A stretch of DNA of 41,778 nucleotides, taken from Methanoculleus sediminis. GTDB lineage: Archaea; Halobacteriota; Methanomicrobia; Methanomicrobiales; Methanoculleaceae. The stretch spans positions 145,121-186,898 of the forward strand of contig NZ_JXOJ01000003.1 of NCBI RefSeq assembly GCF_001017125.1. The letters run 5' to 3'. Shown piece after piece: positions 1 through 7,496 of the stretch. The position numbers and the translations under genes are program-made. The notes below the pieces were generated by a model, which made no database searches, was not told the origin of the DNA, and was given only the letters and a program-made list of their open reading frames with translations. How positions within the stretch are numbered: the first letter of the stretch is position 1; the number at the start of each line of letters is the position of its first letter.

Positions 1-85
1 CATCAGGAACAGAGTTCGAGCACCGCAAGGTGCGAAGTGCGATGTTCCATCAGGAACAGAGCTCGAGCACCGCAAGGTGCGAAGT
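1..85. repeat. Short tandem repeat with hairpin core
   Basis: Two nearly identical 38-bp copies lie at 1-38 and 48-85, a period of 47 bp. They differ at one base. Each contains the self-complementary core GCACC-GCAA-GGTGC, which would fold as a five-pair stem closed by a GCAA (GNRA-type) tetraloop. The array probably continues to the left of the window. Read on the other strand it resembles the pair of sequences at 17508-17595, so it seems to be a dispersed repeat family. No coding function is apparent. Confidence 0.75.
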
Positions 86-304
86 CCGGTCTCCGAGTGC
101 TGCCAACTCCTCGTTTCCGTATTGTACGAGGCCGCATTGCTCAGTCTCGGGTGCCGAAACGAGTGAAGTACTGTCTCCCGGGGACGTGGGCATCGCAGTC
201 CCCAGGGGCGGCAGGTGTGGCGGAGGGCCGGAGCGGCGGGGTCGTCCGCGTTCTTAACGGTAGATGCTGCTCCGGTGTCCTGCCTCGACCACAATCCGGA
301 GCCG
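86..304. other. Stretch without a recognisable gene
   Basis: Open frames here have no recognisable protein features. The stretch lies between the tandem repeat and a HepT remnant and is best read as accessory, degraded DNA. I see no clear promoter or RNA gene in it. Confidence 0.4.
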
Positions 305-476
305 CTACTCCTTAGTCAAGGACAGGAGTCGTCTCTTCAGCGCCGGCAGGTCATCTTCGACCACGTTCCAGACCGCGTCCCGGTCGATTCCAAAATAGTG
401 GTGGATAAGGATGTTCCTCATCGCGATGATTGGAGATGAGTGGATCGCCCCGGACGCACAAAGCGATCCCGAACTT
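305..476 (-). pseudogene. HepT (DUF86, HEPN) C-terminal remnant
   Basis: Read on the minus strand, the last 38 codons before the TAG at 305-307 give a clear HepT tail starting at an ATG at 419-421. It contains RNILIHHYFGID, which carries the RX4HXY motif of the HEPN RNase toxin of MntA-HepT systems, followed by a typical WNVVEDDLPALK segment. Upstream codons to about 476 stay open but no longer look like the family, and the N-terminal two thirds are missing. The remnant abuts the DUF1016 pseudogene at 502. It is called broken because the N-terminus and any antitoxin partner are absent here. Whether the 38-residue tail is translated is unknown. Confidence 0.7.
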
Positions 477-501
477 TATCCGATATCCTCTTATTTCCGT
501 C

Positions 502-1655
502 TCAAAGTCCGGAACGTATTTGTTCTTCAATAAAAGCCTGCATTTCATCTTTTCCCGGCAATTTTAGCAGATACCTGGAGACGAAGAGATTGTTGTCCAT
601 GCCTGCCAGAGCGTATTCCACCAGCGCCTGATTTTTATGGGTGCAGAGCAGGATGCCCACCGGCGGGTTATCTCCTTCAGTCATCACGTTCTCTCTATAC
701 CAGCTCACATAGGTGTTAAGTTGGCCAATGTTTTCGTGACTGAAACCATCCAGTTTCATCTCCACCAGTACATGGCATTTGAGAATACGGTGGTAAAAAA
801 CCAGGTCCACAAAAAAATGCTCGCCGCCAATGAGTATGCGTTTCTGCCGGGCTTCGAAACAGAATCCGTGGCCTAACTCGAGAAGAAATGCTTCCAACCT
901 CTTGAGGAGTTGACTTTCCAGATGTGATTCGCTCATTACTTCTTCAGGCTTGAGTCCCAGGAATTCGAAGATGTAGGGATCACGGATAGCCAGATTAGGC
1001 TTGGCCTGCTCTGCATTCTGCTGTGCCAGCTCTGAAAGTTTCTTTTTATCGGTCGAGAGCCCGGAGCGTTCATAATATAGACTGTTGATCTGACGTTTCA
1101 ACTCGCGCACCGACCAATTACCGCGAATGCACTCGACTTCATAAAAAGCGCGCCTGGTTTCGTCCTCCAGATTGATGAGCTCCGCGAGATGGGTAAAGGA
1201 GAGTCTGGAGATCAATATCTTCCCTGCAATGCGGGATTGTGGAGTCGCTGACTCCACAATCAGAGATCTGCTATCCTGGAAGTCAATCCCCGATCCAGCG
1301 AAAAGTCTCTGCCGAACCGATGCATTCAGGAACTGCGTCAATTGTGGAGGCAGTGCCCCCACAATCTGTGGATAGGTGAGATAGAACCGCCGATATCGGT
1401 ACAACTCCCGCGGTCGCAACGTGATATCCCCTGAGCCGTCAGGATTTCTGCAAGCCTGTCCATCAGCCTGTCTCCATAATCCGCACGATCAATGCCGGAA
1501 CGCTCGTATTCCTCAATGTAGCAACCAATGAGCCAGTTTCTGAGCGTCAGGCTGATATTGACCGCACGACTGGCCTGAGTAACCAGTTCATCATGAAAGT
1601 GGTGGATAGACCCTACCAGTCCATCAAAATTGAACAGCTGTTCTTCTGCACTCAT
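502..1655 (-). pseudogene. Frameshifted DUF1016/YhcG-like PDDEXK nuclease
   Basis: The gene is split into two frames. The 5' part (from ATG at 1655) encodes the DUF1016 N-terminal helical domain, with LTLRNWLIGCYIEEYE and YGDRLMDRLAEILTAQGI. The 3' part (to the stop at 502) continues with the expected RELYRYRRFYLTYPQIV and ends in a PDDEXK-like nuclease domain with FFVDLVFYHR and VEMKLDGF (the D and ExK residues). The join falls near 1420-1426, where a one-base shift restores about 370 continuous residues, the usual family size. YhcG-type proteins are predicted nucleases often found in defence or mobile regions. A sequencing error would make this one intact gene, since both halves are otherwise well preserved. 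Confidence 0.85.
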
Positions 1656-1867
1656 CTGTGGTGCCTCATAATCTTAGATCATCCCCTGCAGATGTTCGTT
1701 GAATCGCATGACGGAGAAGAGTCGCTCTTACGAATCCTCCCATCCCCTCATCTGCTCATATCTGTGTAGGATTACATAATTCATTTGATTAGCCAGCCCG
1801 GAGAACCGGATAAGATATTGGCAGGATCTCCTCGATCCGGTCGCGGTCGCTCAGGATATGGGTGGTG
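1656..1867. other. AT-richer spacer without a gene
   Basis: I see no gene here. It would hold the promoter of the DUF1016 gene (minus strand) and possibly decayed HepT sequence: the minus-strand string DRDRIEEIL appears in a shifted frame near 1810-1850, but I cannot confirm homology. Confidence 0.3.
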
Positions 1868-1915
1868 TCAGTGGTGACGAAGCATGTGAATGAGACAAAG
1901 CCGGGTATCCTTCAC
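1868..1915 (-). pseudogene. HepT 5' remnant after broken mntA
   Basis: A GTG at 1915-1913 overlaps the terminal TGA of the upstream mntA-like pseudogene (GTGA overlap), the same arrangement as the intact pair at 7079. It encodes about 15 residues (VKDTRLCLIHMLRHH) resembling the start of a HepT protein and then meets TGA at 1868-1870. No full HepT can be read beyond it. The placement makes the identification likely even though the fragment is short. Confidence 0.5.
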
Positions 1916-2202
1916 AGCGGCACGGCCTCCCGGCAGATGCGGTCCCTGATGTACCAGTGCAGTCCTCCCTCGGTCACCACGTCGACCTCGCGGCCGAGCA
2001 GGTCTTTTTAGTCCTGAGCGAGAGCGATCTGGTCGAGGAGACTCCTTCCCGGCTCGAACTCGACGAGGAGGTCGAGGTCGCTCTCCGGGGTTTCCTCGTC
2101 CCGGGCCACCGACCCGAAGACCCTGACCCTGCGGGCGCCGTGTCCGGCTGCGACTCTAAGGATCTCCTCCCGCCGCTCAAGCAGATCGGCACGCAGACTC
2201 AA
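1912..2202 (-). pseudogene. MntA-like nucleotidyltransferase with in-frame stop
   Basis: This is a minimal nucleotidyltransferase of the MntA antitoxin type. The sequence has [15 protein letters not shown], the GSx10DxD catalytic motif, and a typical LLVEF strand. The frame is interrupted by one TAA at 2008-2010. Without that codon it runs on as KDLLGREVDVVTEGG and ends REAVPL at 1912, about 96 residues. This matches the intact 97-residue copy at 6789 in length and tail. The stop falls after the catalytic motif, so a 64-residue truncated product is possible. The rest is so well preserved that the nonsense mutation must be recent, or a sequencing error. Confidence 0.85.
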
Positions 2203-2283
2203 GCCATCCCTCTCCTGTATCGATCTTATGGACCGGGGGATATAAGAGTTCTCCTGGAACCCGGTTGGACGGGAGGACCGCCC

Positions 2284-2811
2284 CTACTCCCGCCACCTCG
2301 GCAGCGTCGAGAGGTACCGGGCGACCATCTCCCCCGCCTTCTCGACGGGCATCCCGAGGTTCGCGGCCATCATCGGCGCGTACCGCTCGACCGCCTGCTC
2401 CCGCGTCAGATCGGGCTCCGTGAACCCCCCGTCCCGGTAGCAGTAGGTGCAGTACCGCGTGCTCCGCGACCCGTCCGCCTCCGTCCCGGCGTCCTCGTCC
2501 CGGGCAAGGGGCATCCCGCAGCTCTCGCAGAGGGGAATCTCCCTCCCCGCCCACCGCTTCAGACACGAGAGTTGCTCCTTCGCGAACCCCTCCGCCCTTT
2601 CGGGGGGGATCGCATACATCTGCGACATCATCCCCCCGCCGATCTTCGCCATCTCGTCGATGGTGATCCCGGGGTTCGTAAAGGCCCCGTCCCGGTAGCA
2701 GTAGGTGCAGTAGTCCTTCGAGGGTGCGCCGTCCGCTTCCGTCCCGAACTGCTCCTTCGCGCTCATCGGCATCCCGCAGCTCTGGCACGCACGTATTCCG
2801 TCCGTCTTCAT
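2284..2811 (-). CDS. Two-domain zinc-ribbon protein
   Basis: A 175-residue protein made of two copies of a putative zinc-ribbon domain (PF12674 type). Each copy starts with a CQSCGMP or CESCGMP knuckle and then has a TEADG turn and a YCTYCYRDG second knuckle, followed by a helical tail. The copies span roughly residues 8-85 and 94-175. Four CxxC pairs suggest two bound zinc ions. The start is the ATG at 2811, preceded by GGGAGA; a longer frame begins upstream but lacks the ribosome site. A TATA-like TTATTTAC lies about 35 bases upstream. The gene stands alone. Function is unknown; the domain is often annotated as a transcription-regulator-associated ribbon. Confidence 0.8.
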   Translation of the reverse strand: MKTDGIRACQSCGMPMSAKEQFGTEADGAPSKDYCTYCYRDGAFTNPGITIDEMAKIGGGMMSQMYAIPPERAEGFAKEQLSCLKRWAGREIPLCESCGMPLARDEDAGTEADGSRSTRYCTYCYRDGGFTEPDLTREQAVERYAPMMAANLGMPVEKAGEMVARYLSTLPRWRE

Positions 2812-2951
2812 ACAATCTCCCTTTAGCGATGAAATGCTGTAAATAAGCAAACCGACCGCTCAGAATATAACTATTTGCAAAAAAACCTCGTTAAAAGATG
2901 CGGCCGAGCCCGTGCCGCTGCCGGCGGCCCGGCCGAAGAACGAGCCGCCGC

Positions 2952-3404
2952 CTACTCGTCGCGGTGCGGGAACCGGATCGTCATCCTGCCGCCTGCGCCG
3001 CGTTCGAGCACCGCGTCGCGCTGGAGCGCCCGGGCGTAGCCGGCGAGGTAGGGTTCGGCCACCCGGACGTCCGCGAAGGCTTCCCGGACCGCCGTCGCCG
3101 CGCCGTCGACGGCGATAGCCACGTCCCCGTCGCCGGCTTCCGTGGACTCGCAGGGGATCCCCCACGTCAGGAGGAGCCCCTCCATCAGGGTCGGGGGATC
3201 GAGCCGTTCCTCAGCGTGGGTGACAAGCTCCGTTCCGTTTTCTTCGCCGAGCCGCCTGGCGATGGCGGCGATCCGCTCCGTGAGCCCGGCCGGAGCGTCC
3301 GCGAGGAGCTTCTGCACGAGCGATCCGGTGACGTCGTGCCGTTGCAGCGACCGTGCCACCTTGATCAGCTGCCAGTCCCGGGCAAACGAAGTACCGGTAC
3401 GCAT
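2952..3404 (-). CDS. Conserved hypothetical protein, Lrp operon
   Basis: A 150-residue soluble protein I do not recognise. The N-terminal half is rich in Arg, Leu and Ala with helical character; the C-terminal half reads as alternating strands ending in RMTIRFPHRDE. There is no signal peptide, metal motif or nucleotide-binding motif. The start ATG at 3404 lies two bases after the stop of the small membrane protein, which itself overlaps the Lrp regulator, so all three are probably one transcript. The context suggests a sensory or regulatory accessory role, but this is inference only. Confidence 0.7.
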   Translation of the reverse strand: MRTGTSFARDWQLIKVARSLQRHDVTGSLVQKLLADAPAGLTERIAAIARRLGEENGTELVTHAEERLDPPTLMEGLLLTWGIPCESTEAGDGDVAIAVDGAATAVREAFADVRVAEPYLAGYARALQRDAVLERGAGGRMTIRFPHRDE

Positions 3405-3406
3405 AG

Positions 3407-3694
3407 TTACCCTCTCATGATACCGTACGCCATCACGCAGAGGCCGAGGACCACCACGATGTGGGAGAAGATCGCCGACCAGGCGATGATGAATTCATCG
3501 GGCGTGAAGACGCTCACAAGATCGGCGAACGTGATCCCCACGACCAGCGTAAACAGCCCGTAGATGAAGAGGAGCAGGGTAGGCTGCTTCACAATCCGGT
3601 AGGCGTTGAAGATGATGCCGATGAGGAGCACTCCGAGAAGGAGCGTCACGATCGCAAGCATCTGCTGTATGGTTTCTATCTGCAATCCGTTCAT
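3407..3694 (-). CDS. Small membrane protein with three helices
   Basis: A 95-residue integral membrane protein. Hydrophobic segments are visible at about residues 10-30 (MLAIVTLLLGVLLIGIIF), 38-60 (LLLFIYGLFTLVVGITFA) and 70-92 (WSAIFSHIVVVLGLCVMAYG). Its ATG overlaps the TGA of the upstream Lrp-like gene by four bases (ATGA), which indicates translational coupling. No catalytic motif is seen. It may be a membrane partner of the regulator or the following hypothetical protein. The family is not recognised. Confidence 0.75.
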   Translation of the reverse strand: MNGLQIETIQQMLAIVTLLLGVLLIGIIFNAYRIVKQPTLLLFIYGLFTLVVGITFADLVSVFTPDEFIIAWSAIFSHIVVVLGLCVMAYGIMRG

Positions 3695-4122
3695 GTCTGT
3701 TCCTTGACCTTCCTCACCGAGATGATCGTCTGGATATCCCTCACTCCCGGAAGACCGGAGAGGGGGACGAGCACGCTCCGTTTCAACTCGGATATGTTCT
3801 GCACCCGGACCTTGATGAAGAAGTCCCCGGGTTCGAGCACCTCGTAGAGTTCAAGGATGCTCGGGAGACCCTGCATGAACTCTTCGACCTCCGATTTCCC
3901 GTCGGGGTGAACCCTGACGTTCAGAAAAGCGACCAGAGTATGCTCGAAACACTTCTGGTTGATGACGATCGTGAACCGCTCGAGGATGCCGGCGTTCTTC
4001 AGTTTCTCGATCCGTTTAAAGACCGTCGACGGTGCGATACCCAGCATTGAGCCGAGTTCTGCCATAGACATTCGCCCGTCTCTCTGCAGTTCCCGAAGGA
4101 TCGCATCGTCGATCTCGTCCAT
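3691..4122 (-). CDS. Lrp/AsnC family transcription regulator
   Basis: A 143-residue regulator of the feast/famine (Lrp/AsnC) family. Residues 1-60 form the winged helix-turn-helix, with the typical AELGSMLGIAPSTVFKRIEKLKNAGILE. Residues 65-140 form the RAM ligand and oligomerisation domain (VAFLNVRVHPDG...PGDFFIKVRVQNI...TIISVRKVKE). It is the first gene of a three-gene unit with a membrane protein and a hypothetical protein. The upstream region is very AT-rich with a TATA-like TTTATAAATA about 30 bases before the ATG, suggesting a short leader or leaderless mRNA. Such regulators often bind their own promoter. The effector is unknown. Confidence 0.92.
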   Translation of the reverse strand: MDEIDDAILRELQRDGRMSMAELGSMLGIAPSTVFKRIEKLKNAGILERFTIVINQKCFEHTLVAFLNVRVHPDGKSEVEEFMQGLPSILELYEVLEPGDFFIKVRVQNISELKRSVLVPLSGLPGVRDIQTIISVRKVKEQT

Positions 4123-4140
4123 TCAATACAGTAGTTACAA

Positions 4141-4195
4141 GTTTTTATTTATAAAAATTCCGCATTTGTATTTATAATATGAGTGTATTATTTTT
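4141..4195 (-). promoter_or_regulatory. AT-rich promoter of the Lrp-like gene
   Basis: A strongly AT-rich stretch precedes the Lrp-like ATG at 4122. The minus strand shows TTTTTATAAATA (about 4145-4157), a good archaeal TATA box spaced about 29 bases from the ATG. A second TATA-like TATTATAAATA lies at about 4170-4181. The sequence around 4142-4158 is close to self-complementary and could also serve as an autoregulatory site. Confidence 0.5.
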
Positions 4196-4322
4196 CGTTT
4201 CTGTCGGATAATGAGGGGGGTAAGGGGGTTTTGCCGGAGTTCCGCCCGGTGATGAAACGCAAGTTTTCAAGAGAATTCTGGAATGAATGATCAAAATGGT
4301 GCAGGTCTTGGGAAATATTGTT

Positions 4323-5123
4323 TCACGACCTGTGAAAGATTGTTCCTCCCGGGTTGACTGCCCTGACCGGCCCGGGCCCTCCCGCTGCTTCCCGGATGGC
4401 CGTGTCGATGAACTTCCTTGCCGCGCGGAACCCCTCCTCCACAGGCATCCCCCGGGCAAGGCATGCCGCGAGCGCCGCCGAGAAGCAGCATCCCGACCCG
4501 TGCACCGGGTAGGGATAGCGCTCCCCGGAGAGCCGCATCTCCCCCTCCCGGTCGACCAGGAGGTCGGTCGCCGCGCCGCCCGCGAGGTGCCCGCCCTTCA
4601 CCACCACGGCACGGGCGCCGAGATCGAGGATCCGCCGGCCGGCGTCGGCCATATCCTCGACGGTCCGAACCCGCATGCCGGCGAGCACCTCCGCCTCCGG
4701 GATATTCGGGGTGACGACCGCCGCCCGCGGGATGAGCAGTCCCACGAGATCGGCAACCGCGTCCTCCGCAAGAAGCCGGTGGCCCGACGTCGAGACCATC
4801 ACCGGGTCGATGACGAGCGCGGCTCCTTCCGGCAGGGCCTCCGCGACCGTGCGGATGATCGGGGCGTTCCCGAGCATCCCGGTCTTCCAGGCCCCGATGA
4901 AGAAGTCGTCGGCGACCGCTTCCATCTGCGCCCGGACCGCGTCGGGGGGGAGCATCCAGGTCCCCCGCACCTCGCGGGTGTTCTGGGCCGTCACCGCCGT
5001 AACGACCGTCAGCCCAAAGACCCCGAGCGCCGTAAACGTCTTCAGGTCCGCCTGGATGCCCGCTCCCCCTCCCGAGTCGGAACCGGCGACGGAGCAGGCG
5101 GCGATCATCTCTCCACCCGTCAT
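4323..5123 (-). CDS. thiD: Hydroxymethylpyrimidine (phosphate) kinase
   Basis: A 266-residue ribokinase-fold enzyme that phosphorylates HMP and HMP-P for thiamine synthesis in the cytosol. The N-terminus [21 protein letters not shown] is the ThiD signature. The middle contains QNTREV and [15 protein letters not shown], and the C-terminus [14 protein letters not shown] is the anion-hole motif with the catalytic base region. In this version the usual GTGC is GSGC. Many archaeal ThiD proteins carry a C-terminal ThiN domain; this one ends right after the kinase domain. An ATG five codons further in (MIAACS) is an alternative start. The gene is divergent from the PurM-like gene at 5210. I see no TPP riboswitch upstream. 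Confidence 0.93.
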   Translation of the reverse strand: MTGGEMIAACSVAGSDSGGGAGIQADLKTFTALGVFGLTVVTAVTAQNTREVRGTWMLPPDAVRAQMEAVADDFFIGAWKTGMLGNAPIIRTVAEALPEGAALVIDPVMVSTSGHRLLAEDAVADLVGLLIPRAAVVTPNIPEAEVLAGMRVRTVEDMADAGRRILDLGARAVVVKGGHLAGGAATDLLVDREGEMRLSGERYPYPVHGSGCCFSAALAACLARGMPVEEGFRAARKFIDTAIREAAGGPGPVRAVNPGGTIFHRS

Positions 5124-5209
5124 CCATCAGGTGTCGTCCGGGATCCGCTTGAATCTTTGCCTCTTGTTCGCCATTTCCTTTATCTCGTTCTGCACCGACC
5201 ACTCTTACA

Positions 5210-6538
5210 ATGGATGTAGAAGAGATCAGCCGCCGGCACCTCGCCGCCGGCACCCCTGACGACGAGATCGTGCGCCTTCTCTCCCGGGATATCCTCTCGA
5301 TCAAGCATCACCGCGTAACCCCCGCCTATGCCGAAGCATTCGCCCGGGCGGTCCTTGCCGAAGCGAAGAACTCGACCGGGCTCTCCGGCGACCTCTTTAC
5401 GTTCGAACCCTCCGGTTCGACCATGGGCGAGTTCGGCGTCGGCTCGCGGGGCTCCGGCGACTTCTTCGCCCACCGGCAGCTCGCCCGGATCATCGGCCGG
5501 ACGGAGGCCGCGGTCGGCGTCGACGAGATGGACGACGCCGGCGCCGTCCGTGCCGGAGGGGACTACATCATCACCACCGTCGACGGGATGCACTCCCGCC
5601 TCTCCGACTTCCCCTTCCTCGCCGGGTTCCACGTCACCCGGGCGACGCTCCGTGACGTCTACGTCATGGGCGCAAAACCCGTCGCGCTCCTCTCCGATAT
5701 CCACGTCGCCGACGACGGCGACGTCGCCAAAATATTCGACTACACGGCAGGCGTCTCCGCCGTCGGCGAGGCGATGGGCGTCCCGCTCGTCACCGGCTCC
5801 ACCCTCCGCATCGGCGGGGACATGGTGCTCGGGACCCGGATGACCGGCTGCGTCGGCGCCGTCGGCGTCGCCCGGCACCTCACCGCCCGAAAACAGATCG
5901 CCCCCGGCGACGTCCTCCTCATGACCGAAGGGGCCGGCGGCGGGACGATCGCCACCGCCGCTATCTACTCCGGGTTCCCCGACGTCGTCGAGGAGACGAT
6001 CAACCTCCACTTCCTCAAAGCCTGCGAGGCGCTGCTTGCGAGCGACGTTCTTAACGGCATCCACGCCATGACCGACGTCACGAACGGCGGCCTCCGGGGC
6101 GACGCCTACGAGATGGCCGAGACCGCCGGCTGCCGGATCGTCGTCGTCGAGGACGAACTCCGCACCCTCGTCCGGCCCAAGGTCCTCGAGATGCTCGACG
6201 CCCTCGAGATCGACTACCTCGGCGTATCGCTCGACGCCCTCCTGGTCGTCGCGCCGCCCGGGGCTGCGCCGGAGATCCGGCGGGTCGTCGAGTCCGCCGG
6301 CGTCGCGATGAAAGAGGTCGGCTACGTCGAGGAAGGAGCGCCCGAGTCCGTCCTCTCGGTAGGCGGCGAGATCCGGGACTTCACCCCCCGGTTCCGGGAG
6401 TCGGCATACACCCCGGTCAAGAAGGTCGTTGACGAAGACAAACGGGACTTCGAGGAGATGAAGGCCGGGGTCGAGCGGGCGGCGGAGGCGGCGCTTGAAA
6501 AGAAGCTCCGGATCCTCTCCCGGCTCCGGTCCTCGTGA
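5210..6538 (+). CDS. PurM/SelD/HypE-like (AIR synthase-related) protein
   Basis: A 442-residue member of the AIR-synthase-related superfamily (PurM, SelD, HypE, ThiL), which bind ATP at a dimer interface. Visible landmarks are [15 protein letters not shown] near residue 80, [10 protein letters not shown] near 105, [14 protein letters not shown] near 118, the core [25 protein letters not shown] near 145-168 and [12 protein letters not shown] near 285. The glycine-rich [16 protein letters not shown] corresponds to the second domain. It resembles the long archaeal group annotated as selenophosphate synthetase-related (COG2144-like). No Cys/Sec in the SelD position is apparent, so it is probably not a true SelD. 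The substrate is unknown. Confidence 0.8.
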   Translation: MDVEEISRRHLAAGTPDDEIVRLLSRDILSIKHHRVTPAYAEAFARAVLAEAKNSTGLSGDLFTFEPSGSTMGEFGVGSRGSGDFFAHRQLARIIGRTEAAVGVDEMDDAGAVRAGGDYIITTVDGMHSRLSDFPFLAGFHVTRATLRDVYVMGAKPVALLSDIHVADDGDVAKIFDYTAGVSAVGEAMGVPLVTGSTLRIGGDMVLGTRMTGCVGAVGVARHLTARKQIAPGDVLLMTEGAGGGTIATAAIYSGFPDVVEETINLHFLKACEALLASDVLNGIHAMTDVTNGGLRGDAYEMAETAGCRIVVVEDELRTLVRPKVLEMLDALEIDYLGVSLDALLVVAPPGAAPEIRRVVESAGVAMKEVGYVEEGAPESVLSVGGEIRDFTPRFRESAYTPVKKVVDEDKRDFEEMKAGVERAAEAALEKKLRILSRLRSS

Positions 6539-6698
6539 GGAGAATGGTGTATTCTCTAACACAGCATCTTTGCGACTCTTGTCAGCGGCTTTTGCCCCAC
6601 CCCGCCCATGCTCTGGTTTCCTGCAGGGGCATGCCGGTCGGTTGAGAGGGTGTTTGCCCGACGCTATCGGGGAGGGCATGACGGCCGTTCCCATAGTG

Positions 6699-6725
6699 AG
6701 GGCTTGCCCTGCCTGAGGTTTTTTT
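6699..6725 (+). terminator. Hairpin plus T-run
   Basis: AGGGC-TT-GCCCT at 6699-6710 followed by seven T residues at 6719-6725. It lies 160 bases after the stop of the PurM-like gene and just before the mntA promoter, so it may insulate the two units. Confidence 0.45.
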
Positions 6726-6747
6726 GACGATGCGGTCATCGGGGGCA

Positions 6748-6762
6748 AATTTATATCTCCAG
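6748..6762 (+). promoter_or_regulatory. TATA box of mntA-hepT
   Basis: AAATTTATATCTC lies about 35-40 bases before the mntA ATG at 6789 and fits an archaeal TATA element that would place transcription start close to the gene. Confidence 0.5.
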
Positions 6763-6788
6763 CTCCCGATAGAAGATATTGAACAGCA

Positions 6789-7082
6789 ATGCCCGTCACA
6801 CAGGATCTGATCCGGGAGAAGCGGTCCAGGATTCTCGCAATAGCCAGGCGGCACGGTGCCAGGAATCTGCGGGTCTTCGGGTCGGTCGCCCGGGACGAGG
6901 CGGGCCCGGAGAGCGATCTCGACCTTCTGGTGGAGTTGGAGCAGGGCAGGAGCCTCCTCGACCATATCGCGCTCATCCAGGACCTGGAGGAGGCCCTTGG
7001 GTGCCGGGTGGACGTGGTGACGGAAACGGCGCTCAAGGAGCGGTACAAAAAGCGGATCCTCAAAGAGGCAGTACCGTTATGA
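6789..7082 (+). CDS. mntA: MntA-type nucleotidyltransferase antitoxin
   Basis: A 97-residue minimal nucleotidyltransferase. The catalytic motif GSVARDEAGPESDLD (GSx10DxD) occupies residues 31-45. In characterised type VII toxin-antitoxin systems MntA adds AMP to a tyrosine of the HEPN toxin HepT and so silences it. The gene overlaps hepT by four bases (ATGA), which couples synthesis of the two proteins. A TATA box lies upstream. The protein is closely similar along its length to the broken copy at 1912-2202, suggesting related modules in one genome. The enzyme activity is inferred from the family. Confidence 0.92.
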   Translation: MPVTQDLIREKRSRILAIARRHGARNLRVFGSVARDEAGPESDLDLLVELEQGRSLLDHIALIQDLEEALGCRVDVVTETALKERYKKRILKEAVPL

Positions 7083-7432
7083 GGGACGGGATCGACCGGC
7101 TCCTCGACATCCTGGAAGCAATCGAGGGGATTGAGCGGTATACGGTCCGGGGCAGAGATGCTTTTTTGCAAGATGAACTGGTGCAGGTCTGGATGGTGCA
7201 TCACCTCCAGATCATCGGGGAAGCAGCCTCACGTCTCCCCTCGAACCTGCGAAACACTTCTCCCGGGGTTCCCTGGAAACAGGTAATCGGTCTTCGAAAT
7301 ATCCTGGTTCACGCATACTTCCGCGTGGACCCTGAGGAGGTCTGGGCGGTCGTGGACCACGATATCCCCGCAATCAGGGCGGAAGTCGTGGCGCTCCTCT
7401 CTTTGCTCGGCGGCACAGGAGACGCCGGGTAG
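7079..7432 (+). CDS. hepT: HepT-type HEPN RNase toxin (DUF86)
   Basis: A 117-residue all-helical HEPN protein of the HepT/DUF86 family. Residues 73-80, RNILVHAY, form the RX4HXY motif. Its Arg and His are the presumed RNase centre and its Tyr is the residue AMPylated by MntA in characterised systems. The preceding VPWKQVIGL is also family-typical. It overlaps mntA by ATGA. The partial copy at 305-421 shares the same motif and tail. As a likely tRNA- or mRNA-cutting toxin it may act in stress or phage defence; the target here is not visible in the sequence. Confidence 0.93.
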   Translation: MRDGIDRLLDILEAIEGIERYTVRGRDAFLQDELVQVWMVHHLQIIGEAASRLPSNLRNTSPGVPWKQVIGLRNILVHAYFRVDPEEVWAVVDHDIPAIRAEVVALLSLLGGTGDAG

Positions 7433-7496
7433 AACGCCGCCCCTCCTCCGATATCCGTTGACAACGGAGGGGAACAGCCCCTTCCCGTCCCCCCCT

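Noticed and set aside
2008-2010. Pyrrolysine readthrough of the mntA stop
   Set aside because: The codon is TAA, not TAG, so pyrrolysine does not apply.
1957-2826. Long plus-strand frame opposite mntA relic and zinc-ribbon gene
   Set aside because: Arg/Pro/Leu-rich shadow of real minus-strand genes; no ribosome site and no protein motif.
4131-4322. TPP riboswitch near thiD
   Set aside because: This region is downstream of thiD, and no conserved riboswitch core is visible upstream of it either.
5180-7204. 674-codon minus-strand frame
   Set aside because: It is the antisense shadow of the PurM-like and MntA genes, with composition typical of a GC-rich shadow frame.
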